From the NCBI GenBank assembly GCA_025175895.1, contig CM046006.1:62144288-62208287 (forward strand): a stretch of DNA of 64,000 bases, in the 5' to 3' direction. Under the pieces are notes generated by a model. The model was given only the letters and a program-made list of their open reading frames with translations, did not search any database and had not been told where the DNA came from. Shown here one piece after another: positions 21,983 to 31,996 of the stretch (its first letter is position 1; every line of letters starts with the position of its first letter). This DNA comes from Wurfbainia villosa. Taxonomy: Eukaryota > Streptophyta > Magnoliopsida > Zingiberales > Zingiberaceae. A program made the position numbers and the translations under genes.

Positions 21983-23887
21983 ATCTCCCCCTTTTTGATG
22001 TTTGACAAAAACCACACAAAAACATTGAGTTAGAATACTAACTCAATTCCCTTACCAATTATCCCAAATTGGTAATCTTAAAAAATTCTCCAAAATGTTT
22101 TCTCCCAAACATTCTCCCCCTTTTTGACATACATCAAAAAGGTTATCCCCCAAGGAGGTCAATGTCTCATGCCCCAATGAGATCTTACAATCTCCCCCTT
22201 GGTCTAAAAATACCTAGGATGCCTACCATCTTCCTAGTGATAAGTCTCATATCACTCAAGAGAGGCAATCCTATTCACTCTCCCAATTTCCAAATTGGGT
22301 TTCTAAAAATCCATCAATTTTCCCAATTGATGATACTCTCCCAAAAGCTTCTCCTCTTCAAGGAGAAAAAAAAAACATCCATCATCCCAAGATGGATACC
22401 TCCCCCTAAAGGCTTGCTCCCCCTTGACCATTGCACCAACAATGTCCTTGGGAAGTCCCTAAGCCAATAGGAACTCTAAACCATCAAAATTAAGGTTAGA
22501 AATTCAACATTGAACTTTCCAACACCTTAAAATTGATACAAACCCTAAACACCTCTCCTAATCCATATCCAATGGATTTTCACCCTTTATAATGCTTCCC
22601 AAAGCATATCCTAGGGTTAGGAGTGGTTAGGGACCTTAACCGCACCTGAAATCGGATTAAAACAACCTTGGTTACCCGAAAATCAGGCTACCAGTCGAGT
22701 GATTCAGAAATCAGTCGACTGGGACCTCCATCAGTCGACTGACACCAAGGAGCAGTCGACTGATAACTGAAAATCCGATTTTCAGTTTTCAGAAACAAGA
22801 TTTGGAAAATCATAAATAATTATACGTATATCGAAAAATCATGAAATTTGGTACGTATAATACCTATGACCAATACAATGGGTGAAAAATATTTGAAAAT
22901 TATTTTACCCATAAAATAGTGAAATTGACACAAAGTTCAAAACCATTGAAATTTTCAATGTTTTGGCCCTACTTTGTATCAACTTCATCAATGGTGATTG
23001 CTATCAAAAGATAGACTTCACCAAGGTTTTTCAAAATGATTTTAAAATGTTTTCAAAACCTTATTTTGGATCATATTCCTTGGGCTCTATGCACATGACT
23101 TGTACATAAGCTTTCCCAATGATCCATAACTCATATAAGATGAGTTTGAGTTCATCTAGATGCAAAAGCTATGTACCTTGAACTTAACTCATATCCTAGC
23201 ATCTCACATGTATCAAGGGTGTACAAATACACACTCAAGTCAATTAGATGTGAGATGTGGGTTTCGTTCTACCTAAACTAGGGTTTCATGCATTTTTCTA
23301 AGGCAACTCTACTTGATTCCCTTATAAATGGGACTCCAAGTCATGCCAAAGTCCTTAACTCAATTTTAATCAATTGCATGAATGATTATGGCATTAATGA
23401 AGATATAAATAAGTATATGCTCATAATCATGATGTCATGGCATAAAATGAAGTCTAAAAACACATGACATTTAAAACCTTAATCTTAAGCATAAACATGA
23501 CATATAAATGATGAGAATGAACATGATGTCATGTCATGGCATATGGCAAATCAAAGCATGGCAAATAAGATATAAAGGTATGTAATACCTAAATTTTAAT
23601 ATTAATTGCCATTTTATATAATTGGATATATTTTGCCATATTTCTATTTTTCTCCCAAGTGTGCCAAAAACCCAAAATGACACACTAACCTCTAAACCTA
23701 AATTGTGCCAAAATGATCATTTTATCAAACTTCATAATTAATATTGGCACATCCTAAAATCCTTTTAGGATTAAAATCAAACCACATTCCCAAGGTAACT
23801 ATAACCTTGAAAATGACCTAAAATGTCACCTTTGCCATGGTTGAGTTAACTACCCATCCAATCAAGGTTGGCACACCCTAAACCCAT
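21983..23887 (-). other. 3' non-coding region and polypurine tract of element E
   Basis: The tract ATCAAAAAGGGGGAGAT (minus, 21999-21983) abuts the 3' LTR. The rest carries repeated 'ctccccctt' words (further polypurine-like motifs on the minus strand), a 27-nt copy of the LTR-terminus context (22421-22447), CAGTCGACTG copies at 22690-22765, and an AT-rich stretch with 'catgatgtcatgtcatggcatatg' words (23390-23560). No pol similarity on either strand. Confidence 0.75.
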
Positions 23888-25558
23888 CTAACGTGAATCA
23901 ATCACGCTCTTAGGAATCCAAAACTGATTTGAGCTCCTAGGGTTAATTAGGTATTCCTTAGGGATAACCTCCCTAGATACCTTCCTAATGACCCTCCTAG
24001 GCTTATTAGCCTTGGTCATTTGGGTCTCACCTAGGTTGACTCTAGGGGTAACTCCCCTTGCAACCTTCTTAGTGGCCACCCTAGGTTTCCTAGAAACCCT
24101 AGCCACTAGGCACAACCTTTGGTCAACCTTAGGGATGACTTCCCTATTGACCTTGGTCTTCCTAGACCTAGTTAGTGTTCCATAATCAAATGGAACACTA
24201 TGGTAAGCCACCTTAGGCTTAGGTTTGTGACCCAAACCTTGCTTGCCCTTGGTTGACTTTTGACTCTTAGGTCCTAAGTGTTGACTTTGAGATTTTGACC
24301 TAGAGGTTTGACCATTTGACCCTTTGAATTGATTTTGTATGTTCCTAAGGGTCTTTTCTAGTTTTTCAAGCCTTGACCTCAAGACTTGATTTTCCTTTTC
24401 TAGTTGCCCAATTTTAGAATTTTGATTTAACTCTTGGGCATTGGACTTTCTAGGCAAATGCCTAGTCCATTTAAGGTTAGAACCTAAGTGTTCTTGTATT
24501 TTCCTAATAGATTCCTTAGGTAAGGTTTTTCTAGTCCCAAATTTCTCCTTATCTCCTAAGTGGACCTTTTTAGCTCCTAAACAAATGTGTCTATTACTTC
24601 TAGCATGCTTTTCATGTACAATAGCAAGAGAATTGAGAGCATGCTTTTGCTTGTAAATTGAAGAAGGAGCAAAATTAGAGGTTACCCTAGGGTTTGCCTT
24701 AGCTCCCCCTACTTGTGAAGCCCTCTTTTTCCCTTTCTTCTCCCCCTTTGGGCATTGACTCCGGTAATGCCCTTTTGAGTTGCATTTGAAGCATATGATG
24801 TGCTCCTTGCCTTTTGGTGATGGGGAGTCGGCATCCTTTGACTTTTGTTGATTTTTGGATGCCGGAGGAGCTTTCTTGACCTTCTTTGGGCACTTGCTCT
24901 TGTAATGCCCAAATTTCCTACACTCAAAACACATACTGTTATTTTTATTTTGAATTGAGGTGTTTGAGTTATCCATGGTGGTGGAGACCGGAATTGGACT
25001 TTGAGCTTCTTCATCTTGACCGGATGTCGAAGCTTCTTCTTCTTGATGTTCTGGTATGAAGGTTCTCTCCTTCCCCTCAATCCTTGAGGTGGATGCTTCT
25101 TCCACTTCCTCCACTTCCTCCACCTCTTCCGACCCGGAAGTTGACTCCTCACTTTCTTGTGAGGATGATGATGATTCTTCTTCGGTCACCTCCTCTTCCA
25201 AGTCTTTTTGGACTGATTCGGGATTGTCGTGGAACTTGATCAACTTGTTCCACAACTCCTTGGCATCCCTATAGCTTCCTAATCTGGACAAAATGTCGTT
25301 AGGTATCAAATTAATCAACATTTTTGTTACCTTAACGGTTGTCTTGAATTTTTCCCGTTGCTCCTCGGTCCATCGCTTCATTTTGAGGATTTCGCCGTTC
25401 TCTCCTCTCGGAGCATCAAAACCTATAGTCACGGCAAACCAATTTTCTATATTTGTCATTAGAAAATATTGCATCCTACCTTTCCAATACGTGAAATGTT
25501 CGCGGTCGAAGGAAGGTGGAATGTTGACGTCGTCACCCAATTTTTCTTGGAAATCCAT
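23888..25558 (-). CDS. gag: Intact Gag of element E
   Basis: An uninterrupted 556-residue frame. I chose the ATG at 25558 because it lies about 55 bp past the primer site and starts the conserved N-terminus; the frame stays open upstream into the LTR to 25762, but that part is LTR and primer-site sequence. Order: capsid-like region (REHFTYWKGRMQYFL; LGSYRDAKELWNKL), acidic Ser/Glu linker with EEVEEVEEVEE (about 110-165), two CCHC knuckles (CFECRKFGHYKSKC near 200; CFKCNSKGHYRSQC near 246), a coiled coil (LEKENQVLRSRLEKLEKTL, near 370), and a basic tail ending NQFWIPKSVIDSR. Expected role: RNA-binding particle protein in the cytoplasm. No protease is encoded, so any processing would be in trans. 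Confidence 0.9.
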   Translation of the reverse strand: MDFQEKLGDDVNIPPSFDREHFTYWKGRMQYFLMTNIENWFAVTIGFDAPRGENGEILKMKRWTEEQREKFKTTVKVTKMLINLIPNDILSRLGSYRDAKELWNKLIKFHDNPESVQKDLEEEVTEEESSSSSQESEESTSGSEEVEEVEEVEEASTSRIEGKERTFIPEHQEEEASTSGQDEEAQSPIPVSTTMDNSNTSIQNKNNSMCFECRKFGHYKSKCPKKVKKAPPASKNQQKSKDADSPSPKGKEHIICFKCNSKGHYRSQCPKGEKKGKKRASQVGGAKANPRVTSNFAPSSIYKQKHALNSLAIVHEKHARSNRHICLGAKKVHLGDKEKFGTRKTLPKESIRKIQEHLGSNLKWTRHLPRKSNAQELNQNSKIGQLEKENQVLRSRLEKLEKTLRNIQNQFKGSNGQTSRSKSQSQHLGPKSQKSTKGKQGLGHKPKPKVAYHSVPFDYGTLTRSRKTKVNREVIPKVDQRLCLVARVSRKPRVATKKVARGVTPRVNLGETQMTKANKPRRVIRKVSREVIPKEYLINPRSSNQFWIPKSVIDSR

Positions 25559-25612
25559 ATTCTTCCCTCTAGCTTCTTGACTCCAGGTTGTTAATCCGTA
25601 GAAGAGGCCCAG

Positions 25613-25624
25613 GCTCTGATACCA
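25613..25624 (-). promoter_or_regulatory. Primer-binding site of element E
   Basis: Minus-strand TGGTATCAGAGC, exact initiator tRNA-Met complement, two bases from the 5' LTR end. Confidence 0.92.
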
Positions 25625-25626
25625 CT

Positions 25627-27128
25627 TGTTAGGAATATTGGAAGCGGCCAGAGGGGGTGAATAGCGTTCGTTCGTTCTTTGATGGAATTTGATCGCGTTC
25701 GTGTCTACAAGTTTGTTAGTGCGCAGCGGAAATAGAAATGATAACAATAACGAAATAAACAATCACACACGAACACAATTGTTTAACGTGGTTCGGAACC
25801 GCACGGTTCCTACTCCACGGATCAGGTTCGTACGAACCCTAGTGATGCACACGCAATCACCAATCAATAATAACTCCTTCTCGGAACAATCCGGAGGCGG
25901 AGAAACCTCGTACAATATGATTACAACAATAATCAAAAGGCTACAAGCTAATACAATGAAATACAAAGCAAGACTAGTAAAGAAAAATACTTTACAAATG
26001 CTCTTAAATGCTTGATCGCTAGGTTGATCGAGTAGCACTTGGAGACCCTGAATTGCAGCAGCAACTCGCCCCAAATCGCCTCAAAGAACCCCTTGGTTTT
26101 TCCTCCATCACGAGCTCCTTAAATAGCTTCAACCTGTGCTGGAAAAAGTCGATCAGTCGACTGATCGGGACCATCAGTCGACTGATGCCACTGTTGTCGT
26201 GAGACAACGGTAAGATCCACGCTGGATAAGTCCAACGGATCTACCATCAGTCGACTGATGATGACCATCAGTCGACTGATGGAGTCCTCACTCGACCAGT
26301 CGAGTCTCGACTCCATTCTGTGGCCGAATTCCCGAGCACCAGTCGACTGATCACACGATCAGTCGACTGCTCGAGCCATCAGTCGACTTCCAGCCTCTGG
26401 CAGTGGACTGCTAGGCCATAACTCATAGTCAAACCCTAGTTGACTACATCAGTCGACTGCCACATGACATCAGTCGACTGACACACCTCAAACATGAGGT
26501 TTTAGTCCAAGTATGGTGCCCCCATACTTGCTAGACCACCCATAGCCTAGACCTAAGCCTTCTAGCCATCTCCATCAACCTCACGCCTCTCGGATCCCTC
26601 TAAGTCATCCATGACTTGTTCATCCATCGCGCTAGCCTTCAGATGCTTCCATCGGCTATGTCATGCTAACGGTGTCTACACCGCTAAGGCACATTGGACT
26701 TACGCCGCCAAGACTCCGCTTGGACTTTACACCGCCAACCATTGGACTTATGCTGCCAAGACTATCGCTTGGACTTTACGCCGCCAATATCAAACCCTTG
26801 GACTTCTCAAATGCCAAAACCATGCTTGGACTTTCGCTTGCCAACCCATGTTGGACTTTTCATGCCAAGACCATGCTTGGACTTCCCTTGCCAACCCATG
26901 TTGGACTTTCCATGCCAAGACCATGCTTGGACTTTCCCTTGCCAACCCATGTTGGACTTCAAATGCCAACCCATGTTGGACTTTCCATTTGCCAAGTACT
27001 CAAGACTTGGACTTCCCATGACAATTACATTGTCATATGTTTTTGTCGAAACATCAAAACACATCAAAACATTACTCGAGCCAAGCTCGAGTCCTGGTCA
27101 ATCGTGACCTGAGCCGATTGCACCAACA
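25627..27128 (-). repeat. 5' LTR of element E
   Basis: 1502 bp; TGTTGGTGCAATCGG ... ATTCCTAACA on the minus strand. It matches 20567-21982 almost base for base outside 26300-26500, where it has extra CAGTCGACTG copies. A weak TATA-like CTATTTAAGG lies at about 26117-26126 (minus), downstream of the palindromes. Confidence 0.9.
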
Positions 27129-28467
27129 ATGGGAAAGTCCAACATGGGGTTGGCATGGAAAATCCAAGCATGAAGCTTGGTGTGGGAAAAGTCCAAAGCA
27201 TTGCGAAGCCGTGCGCTTGGTGCTTGGTGAGAAATGCATTGCGAAGCCGTGCGCTTGGTGCATGTGGGAAGTCTTGAGGACTTGGTAAGTTCACTAGGCT
27301 CGGGGTCCTTGTGTCGGTGAAGGATGGCATTGCGAAGCCGTGCGCTTGGTGCATCCGAGGGACCGTCGGACGGGGAGCGAATGGAGTGAGGCCCAAAGGG
27401 GAAGCATACTTCTAGGGCATGAGACGAAAAGGATGGCGTTGCAAAGCCATGCGCTTGGCGCATCCGAGGGACGTAGGCCGAGGGAAGAGAGCTTCGGTGG
27501 GGAACTCCATGAGGGATAAGGTGGACTTGGCCAAGTGGCTAAGACTGAGTGTCGGAGACTTAAACTTGATGTTTGAGGGTTTACCCGACGGTCGGATGCT
27601 CAAACAACTTGGTGTTTGAGGTTTTGCCCAACTGATCGGACCGCATAGTGTGCTCGGTTCGATCCGTCGACTAGGGTTCGACCGTGTAAGGCTGCTTTGG
27701 TGCTTAGCGATCATTGCCATGGGTATGATCGATCGTGATGACAATTGCAGGGATGGAAGTAGACTGATGGGAGTGTCGCGAGAACAAAACGCTCCGTAGC
27801 TGACTGGGCAGTCGACTACTAGGTCACCAGTCGACTGATGAGTCCCATCAGTCGACTGGTAGGTGATCCGTTGGAACTTGTCCAACGTGGATCTGGTCAT
27901 TGTGAGACAACGGCTACAAGGGCAGTCGACTGGGGCCTTTTGGCAGTCGACTGCTAGGCGCGAAAATAGCTCGATGCAGGTTATAAATGGAGCTCGAGAT
28001 GGAGGTTTTTGCCAAGCCTTTTGTGAAGCTATTAGAGGGGAATTGCTGCTGCATTCCAAACCTTCAAGAGCCATCTAAAGCAAGCGACAAGAAAGCGATC
28101 AAAGCAATTGTGTAAAAGTTCTCTTTTGTATTGTCGTTGTATTTCTTCTTGTATTTCATATTACTTGTTGTAATAGCTTGTGAGAGGTTTCTCCACCTCC
28201 GACGTGTAGTCGAGAAGGAGTGTTGTTAGTGTCGTGCGCATAACACGAGCTCGAGGAGCTCACCCGTGGAGTAGGAACCATTCGGTTCCGAACCACGTAT
28301 ATCTTGTGTTTTGTAGTGTGCTTGTGTTGTTAGTATTCATATTTGTATTAGTATTCCGCTGCGCTAACAACGATTGTAGACGAGCACGCAACGAGAACGA
28401 GTAAATTCGATAACCAACGAACGAGGGCTATTCACCCCCCTCTAGCCGGCCAATCGATCCTCCAACA

Positions 28468-28506
28468 GATTCTATAGTCAAATGGGATACTATGGTAGGA
28501 TGACAT
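28468..28506 (-). pseudogene. gag: Gag piece of element F (piece 2 of 4)
   Basis: A 39-bp island between D and B. On the minus strand it reads YHSIPFDYRI, matching YHNVPFNYG and YHSVPFDYG in the D and E gags. Bounded by the target duplications GACAT (28502-28506) and GATTC (28468-28472). Confidence 0.85.
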
Positions 28507-28797
28507 TGTTAGGATGTTTACTGAAAAGTATATCTTTTGTATAAACATCTTTAGTTTTGAAATAATAATCAAATGATCATTGTTTGCATATTTATGGTTA
28601 TGCATATTTGTCTTATACATTACATTGTAGATAACATGGTGTGTAGTGTCACACAGGAGATCATATTATCAGTTCATTGTAAAGTATAAGTAAATGCTCA
28701 CAACCGAGATAGTTATAGACAAACCATTGGAATAGTTGTAGTGTGATTTGGTATTGGTTTGTCTTGACCATAGAATTACACTAATACACTTTGTGTG

Positions 28798-29910
28798 TGT
28801 TGGTGCAGTAGGCACCTAAGCCGAACCTGAGTTTTGACTATAGCAAACGATACAAAGTTAAGCTCATATTGTTATCTCACGAGCTGAATCGAGTGTGCAA
28901 AAAATTGCTATAGCTAGAGCTGAAGGCTAGCGACACCCGGAGGAAGCCGCGGTGGTCGGGCGACACTCAAGTGACTTCGGAGGGAGCCGAAGGAATTAAG
29001 TGGAAGGCCGGAAGCAAAAGCAACACGTAAGTATCGAGGTAAGCTCGTGTGTGCGAGTGTAAGTAAGGTCGTATCCTCTATACGGGGAAAGACTTAAGCA
29101 TAGATCCGACCCAAGACATCTCATAGATGGTCTAGGTCGAGATCGGACGGTCGACGACCGTCAAAATTATGTTTTTGTTGAGCTAACTTTGACTTACTAG
29201 CATCGATCATTGCCGCTTGGAGGACTCAATCGCCATCAATCGATCACCGCTAAGGTCGAAGATTTGATCGATGCCGCATCATCGATCGATGATGGCCATC
29301 AATCGACTGATGGTCAATGATCAGCTTCGAGGAGTCAAGCTTTATCACCATTTTCCAAGGAGTTTTGTGCCCAATTCTTATTGGTTGAAGACCCATTCGA
29401 TGAGGGGCTTAAAGGCTATAAAAGGAGGGCCAAACCTAGGGTTTTTCATCAATTCAAAAGCTTCCAATTGCTTCCAATACGCTCCGACTCTCCGACATCC
29501 CTACGACGAAGCGCTGCCGAGACGACGACTAGAGCTTCAACCTCCAACCTTTAAAGTCGTCGGTAACGAAAGTTCTAAATTGTATTTCAGTTTATTCCTT
29601 TTAGTAAAGCTTTCATTATAACGAGGAGAGGGGGAGTGTCCTTCTACCTCGGGCTTTTTGTATCCGTCTAACTCCTACCTCCAACGAGGAGGAGTTCTTT
29701 AGTAGTTTGCCCTCCGTACATGGTCAAGGACCACTAGGGCCTTGGAGTAGTAGCCTTCGGCTACGAACCAAGTAAAACCCTTGTGTCTATTGTCTCTTTT
29801 ATTTATTTATTGTTATCTTTCCACTGCGTTTACTCGTGCCTTAACGAACGATTATGAAAAAGTTTTTATCACTATTCACCCCCCCCTCTAGCGCTCACAT
29901 CGATCCAACA
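28798..29910 (+). repeat. 5' LTR of element C
   Basis: 1113 bp, TGTTGGTGCAGTAGG ... CGATCCAACA. TATAAAAG at 29417-29424. Nearly identical to 34806-35930 except for a block at 29150-29290. Near the end is the ATTCACCCCCCCCTCTAGC motif shared with other Sirevirus-type LTRs here. Confidence 0.92.
29417..29424 (+). promoter_or_regulatory. TATA box of element C 5' LTR
   Basis: TATAAAAG within GGCTATAAAAGGAGGGCC; also present in the 3' LTR at 35434-35441. Confidence 0.7.
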
Positions 29911-29912
29911 AT

Positions 29913-29924
29913 TGGTATCAGAGC
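29913..29924 (+). promoter_or_regulatory. Primer-binding site of element C
   Basis: TGGTATCAGAGC, exact initiator tRNA-Met complement, two bases after the LTR. Confidence 0.92.
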
Positions 29925-30132
29925 CGGGCGTTGCTAAGATTTGGTGAAACCACCAATCTAGCCATTTTTTACAGATTTATTTTTCTTTTATTTCTGTTTA
30001 TTTCAGATTTATTTACTTTTGTTAAGTTTACTCCCGCACTACTAATCCAAGACGCGAGTCTTGGTACTTTTTGTGTGTTTTTGTCGTTGCTAGTTTTTTT
30101 TTCTCCTTCGTCTCCTTGTGTCCTTTGTTCTA

Positions 30133-31770
30133 ATGGCCCATCTCGAAGGGTTTAGCACCGTCCGACCTCCGTTTTACAACGGAGAAGATTTTCGTTACTG
30201 GAAAGGTCGGATGGAATGCTTTCTCAAAACCCAAATCGAGATGTGGATCATAATCCAAACGGGTTTCACACTTCCGACTAATGAAGTGGGTGATTCCTTG
30301 GATTATGATCAATGGACCGTTGCAACAAAACGACAAGTCAAAGCCGATGCCAAGGCAACATAAATCCTCCAATGCGGCTTGTCCAAGGAGTTAAATCGCG
30401 TCGGCCCCTTCATAAGCGCAAAAGATCTTTGGACAAAACTAGTGGAGCTATACGAAGGGACCGATGAAGCCAAGGTATGAAAGCGCGACCTTTTGTTCAA
30501 TAAATTATATAATTTAAAAATGCAGGAACACGAGTCCGTGATGCAACTCCACGCCCGTGTCCAAGACATAGTCAACAACCTACACGCAATCGGGCAAAAG
30601 GTCGAAAACCTTGACCTTATAAGGTATGTTCTAAACTCTTTTCCGAGGACTACCTTGTGGGCATCCATGGTCGATGCCTACAAGGTCTCCAAGGATCTTT
30701 CTAAAATTAGGTTAGATGAACTTTTTTCTGATTTTGAACTTCATGAGCAGTCTAACTCGGAGCCCGAGAGGGGTATAGCCTTGTTTGCAGGTTCAAAGAA
30801 GAAGAAAATCGCAAGCAAGCCACCACCAACCGAGGAGGAAGACGAGTCCGAAGAAGAAGTTGACCCGGAATTGACTGCCGAACTAATGAACCTAGCTCGA
30901 AGGATAGCCAAGGGACGAAAGTGAACCATGACTCGACCCAACCAAGGTAAGCCTAAAAGTTCTAATATTAGGTGTTATGAGTGTAACAGGTTTGAACATA
31001 TCAAGTCCGAGTGCCCCAAGCTCAACCACCAAGCACCTAAGCACAAGAAGGCCCTCAACGCGACATGGGAAGAAGCATCATCCGAAGAAGACGAAGACCA
31101 CGTCTTCATGGCGAAATCGATTGAGTCAGACACGGAGACCGAACCTGAACTTGAGTCAGAACCTGAGGATGACTCGGACTACGAAGCTACCTTCAAGTCA
31201 AGCCACGGATACGCATCCGGTTCAAAAGATACCCTTAAAGTAAGTCGAACTTTATTTAATACTTTACAGAATACGGTTAGGTTTTTGTCTAGGAAATTAG
31301 TTAAATCCAAGTCCAAGGTCGAGACCCTGGTTGAGGAGGTCAAACTCCTTAAACACAAGGTCTCCCTAACCTCTTCGACTAGTCGAGTTCAAGAGAAGGA
31401 CTCAACTCGGGTTGAAAAACTCGAAGTTGAGAACTCACTCTTGAAAAGTCAAGTCGAAGATCTTAGGAACACGTTGGAAAGGTTCACTTCGGGATCCAAA
31501 GGACTTAACCTCCTACTTGGATCTCAAAGGGCCGTGTACAACAAGGCTGGACTAGGGTTTAACTCAAACACGACTAATAGGTCGTATATGTCGATTGTAA
31601 GTCGACATAGGAAACATGTCCAAGCATGGGTCCCTAAGAACTTTTTGATTTCAACTCTAGGATCCAACCCGTACTGGGTTCCCAAGGACCAAATCCACTA
31701 TGTGGATAGACCGAACCGATTCAACGGTCTAGGGGGAGCCAGTACAAAACATGTTTGTGCTTTAACTTAG
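30133..31770 (+). pseudogene. gag: Gag of element C, three in-frame stops
   Basis: One continuous frame of 546 codons from the ATG at 30133, interrupted only by TAA at 30361, TGA at 30478 and TGA at 30922. Order: N-terminal copia Gag pattern (RPPFYNGEDFRYWKGRMECF), UBN2-like middle (MQLHARVQDIVNNLHAIGQ), acidic linker (EEEDESEEEVDPE), CCHC knuckle (CYECNRFEHIKSEC, near 30970), acidic patch, coiled coil (VEKLEVENSLLKSQVEDL, near 31410-31480), and a basic tail ending NPYWVPKDQIHYV. The lack of frameshifts suggests the stops arose by point mutation after insertion. Related to the D, E, F and G gags. Confidence 0.9.
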
Positions 31771-31808
31771 AAATTGCATGCTTAGAATTTTTTTTTTTGT
31801 TTTTTTTT

Positions 31809-31996
31809 ACTTGTGAACTCACTTAGAACACGTACATAACCAACTAAAATCCTTCGAAAATATTGAGCCTCGGGGAGCCTCTTTTCAAAAATAACCATTT
31901 AAACTTGTGAACTCACTTAGAACACGTACATAACCAACTAAAATCCTTCGAAAAGATTGAGCCTCGGGGAGCCTCTTTTCAAAAATAACCAGTTAG
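31809..31996. repeat. 94-bp tandem duplication in element C
   Basis: Two copies (31809-31902 and 31903-31996) differ at only a few bases, starting ACTTGTGAACTCACTTAG and including GAGCCTCGGGGAGCCTC. It lies between gag and protease, after a T-rich run (31790-31808). Non-coding. Confidence 0.92.

Larger units (their letters stand above)
20567..27128 (-). mobile_element. Element E, gag-only Sirevirus-like element with intact gag
   Basis: Minus-strand order: 5' LTR (27128-25627), primer site (25624-25613), gag (25558-23888), non-coding DNA, polypurine tract (21996-21983), 3' LTR (21982-20567). Target duplication ATGGG at 20562-20566 and 27129-27133, so the insertion is exact and complete. It is inserted in the 3' LTR of D and is thus younger than D. 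The gag frame is unbroken while pol is absent, which suggests selection or recency on gag and dependence on another element for enzymes. Confidence 0.9.
15894..28467 (+). mobile_element. Element D, gag-only Sirevirus-like non-autonomous LTR element
   Basis: Structure: 5' LTR (15894-17280), primer site, gag, 1.5 kb of non-coding DNA, polypurine tract (20478-20491), 3' LTR (20492-20566 and 27134-28467). Target duplication GATTC at 15889-15893 and 28468-28472. There is no protease, integrase or reverse transcriptase anywhere between gag and the 3' LTR, and no sign of a deletion scar when compared with E, which has the same layout. This is the arrangement described for plant terminal-repeat elements with a GAG domain (TR-GAG). 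Element E is inserted in its 3' LTR. Confidence 0.88.
20492..28467 (+). repeat. 3' LTR of element D, split by element E
   Basis: LTR sequence is 20492-20566 and 27134-28467; E occupies 20567-27128 with the ATGGG duplication. Ends CGATCCTCCAACA. Close to 15894-17280 except in the U3 block 27630-27780, which differs strongly from 16430-16570, and an extra 'gcgaagccgtgcgcttgg' copy near 27200. Confidence 0.88.

Noticed and set aside
21541..22005. Three overlapping 130-150 residue frames in the E LTR (also 26611-27112)
   Set aside because: Produced by the degenerate 'ttggacttt..ccaag' repeats, open in all three frames and present in both LTRs.
27412..28074. 220-residue minus-strand open frame, and similar frames at 15819-16445
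   Set aside because: They run antisense through D LTR repeats; recurring words (SARLRN, QSTDG) come from repeated DNA motifs, not from a protein family.
29271..29621. 116-residue frame repeated at 35306-35638 as a conserved gene
   Set aside because: Repetition is due to the two LTRs of C; it spans the TATA box and transcript leader.
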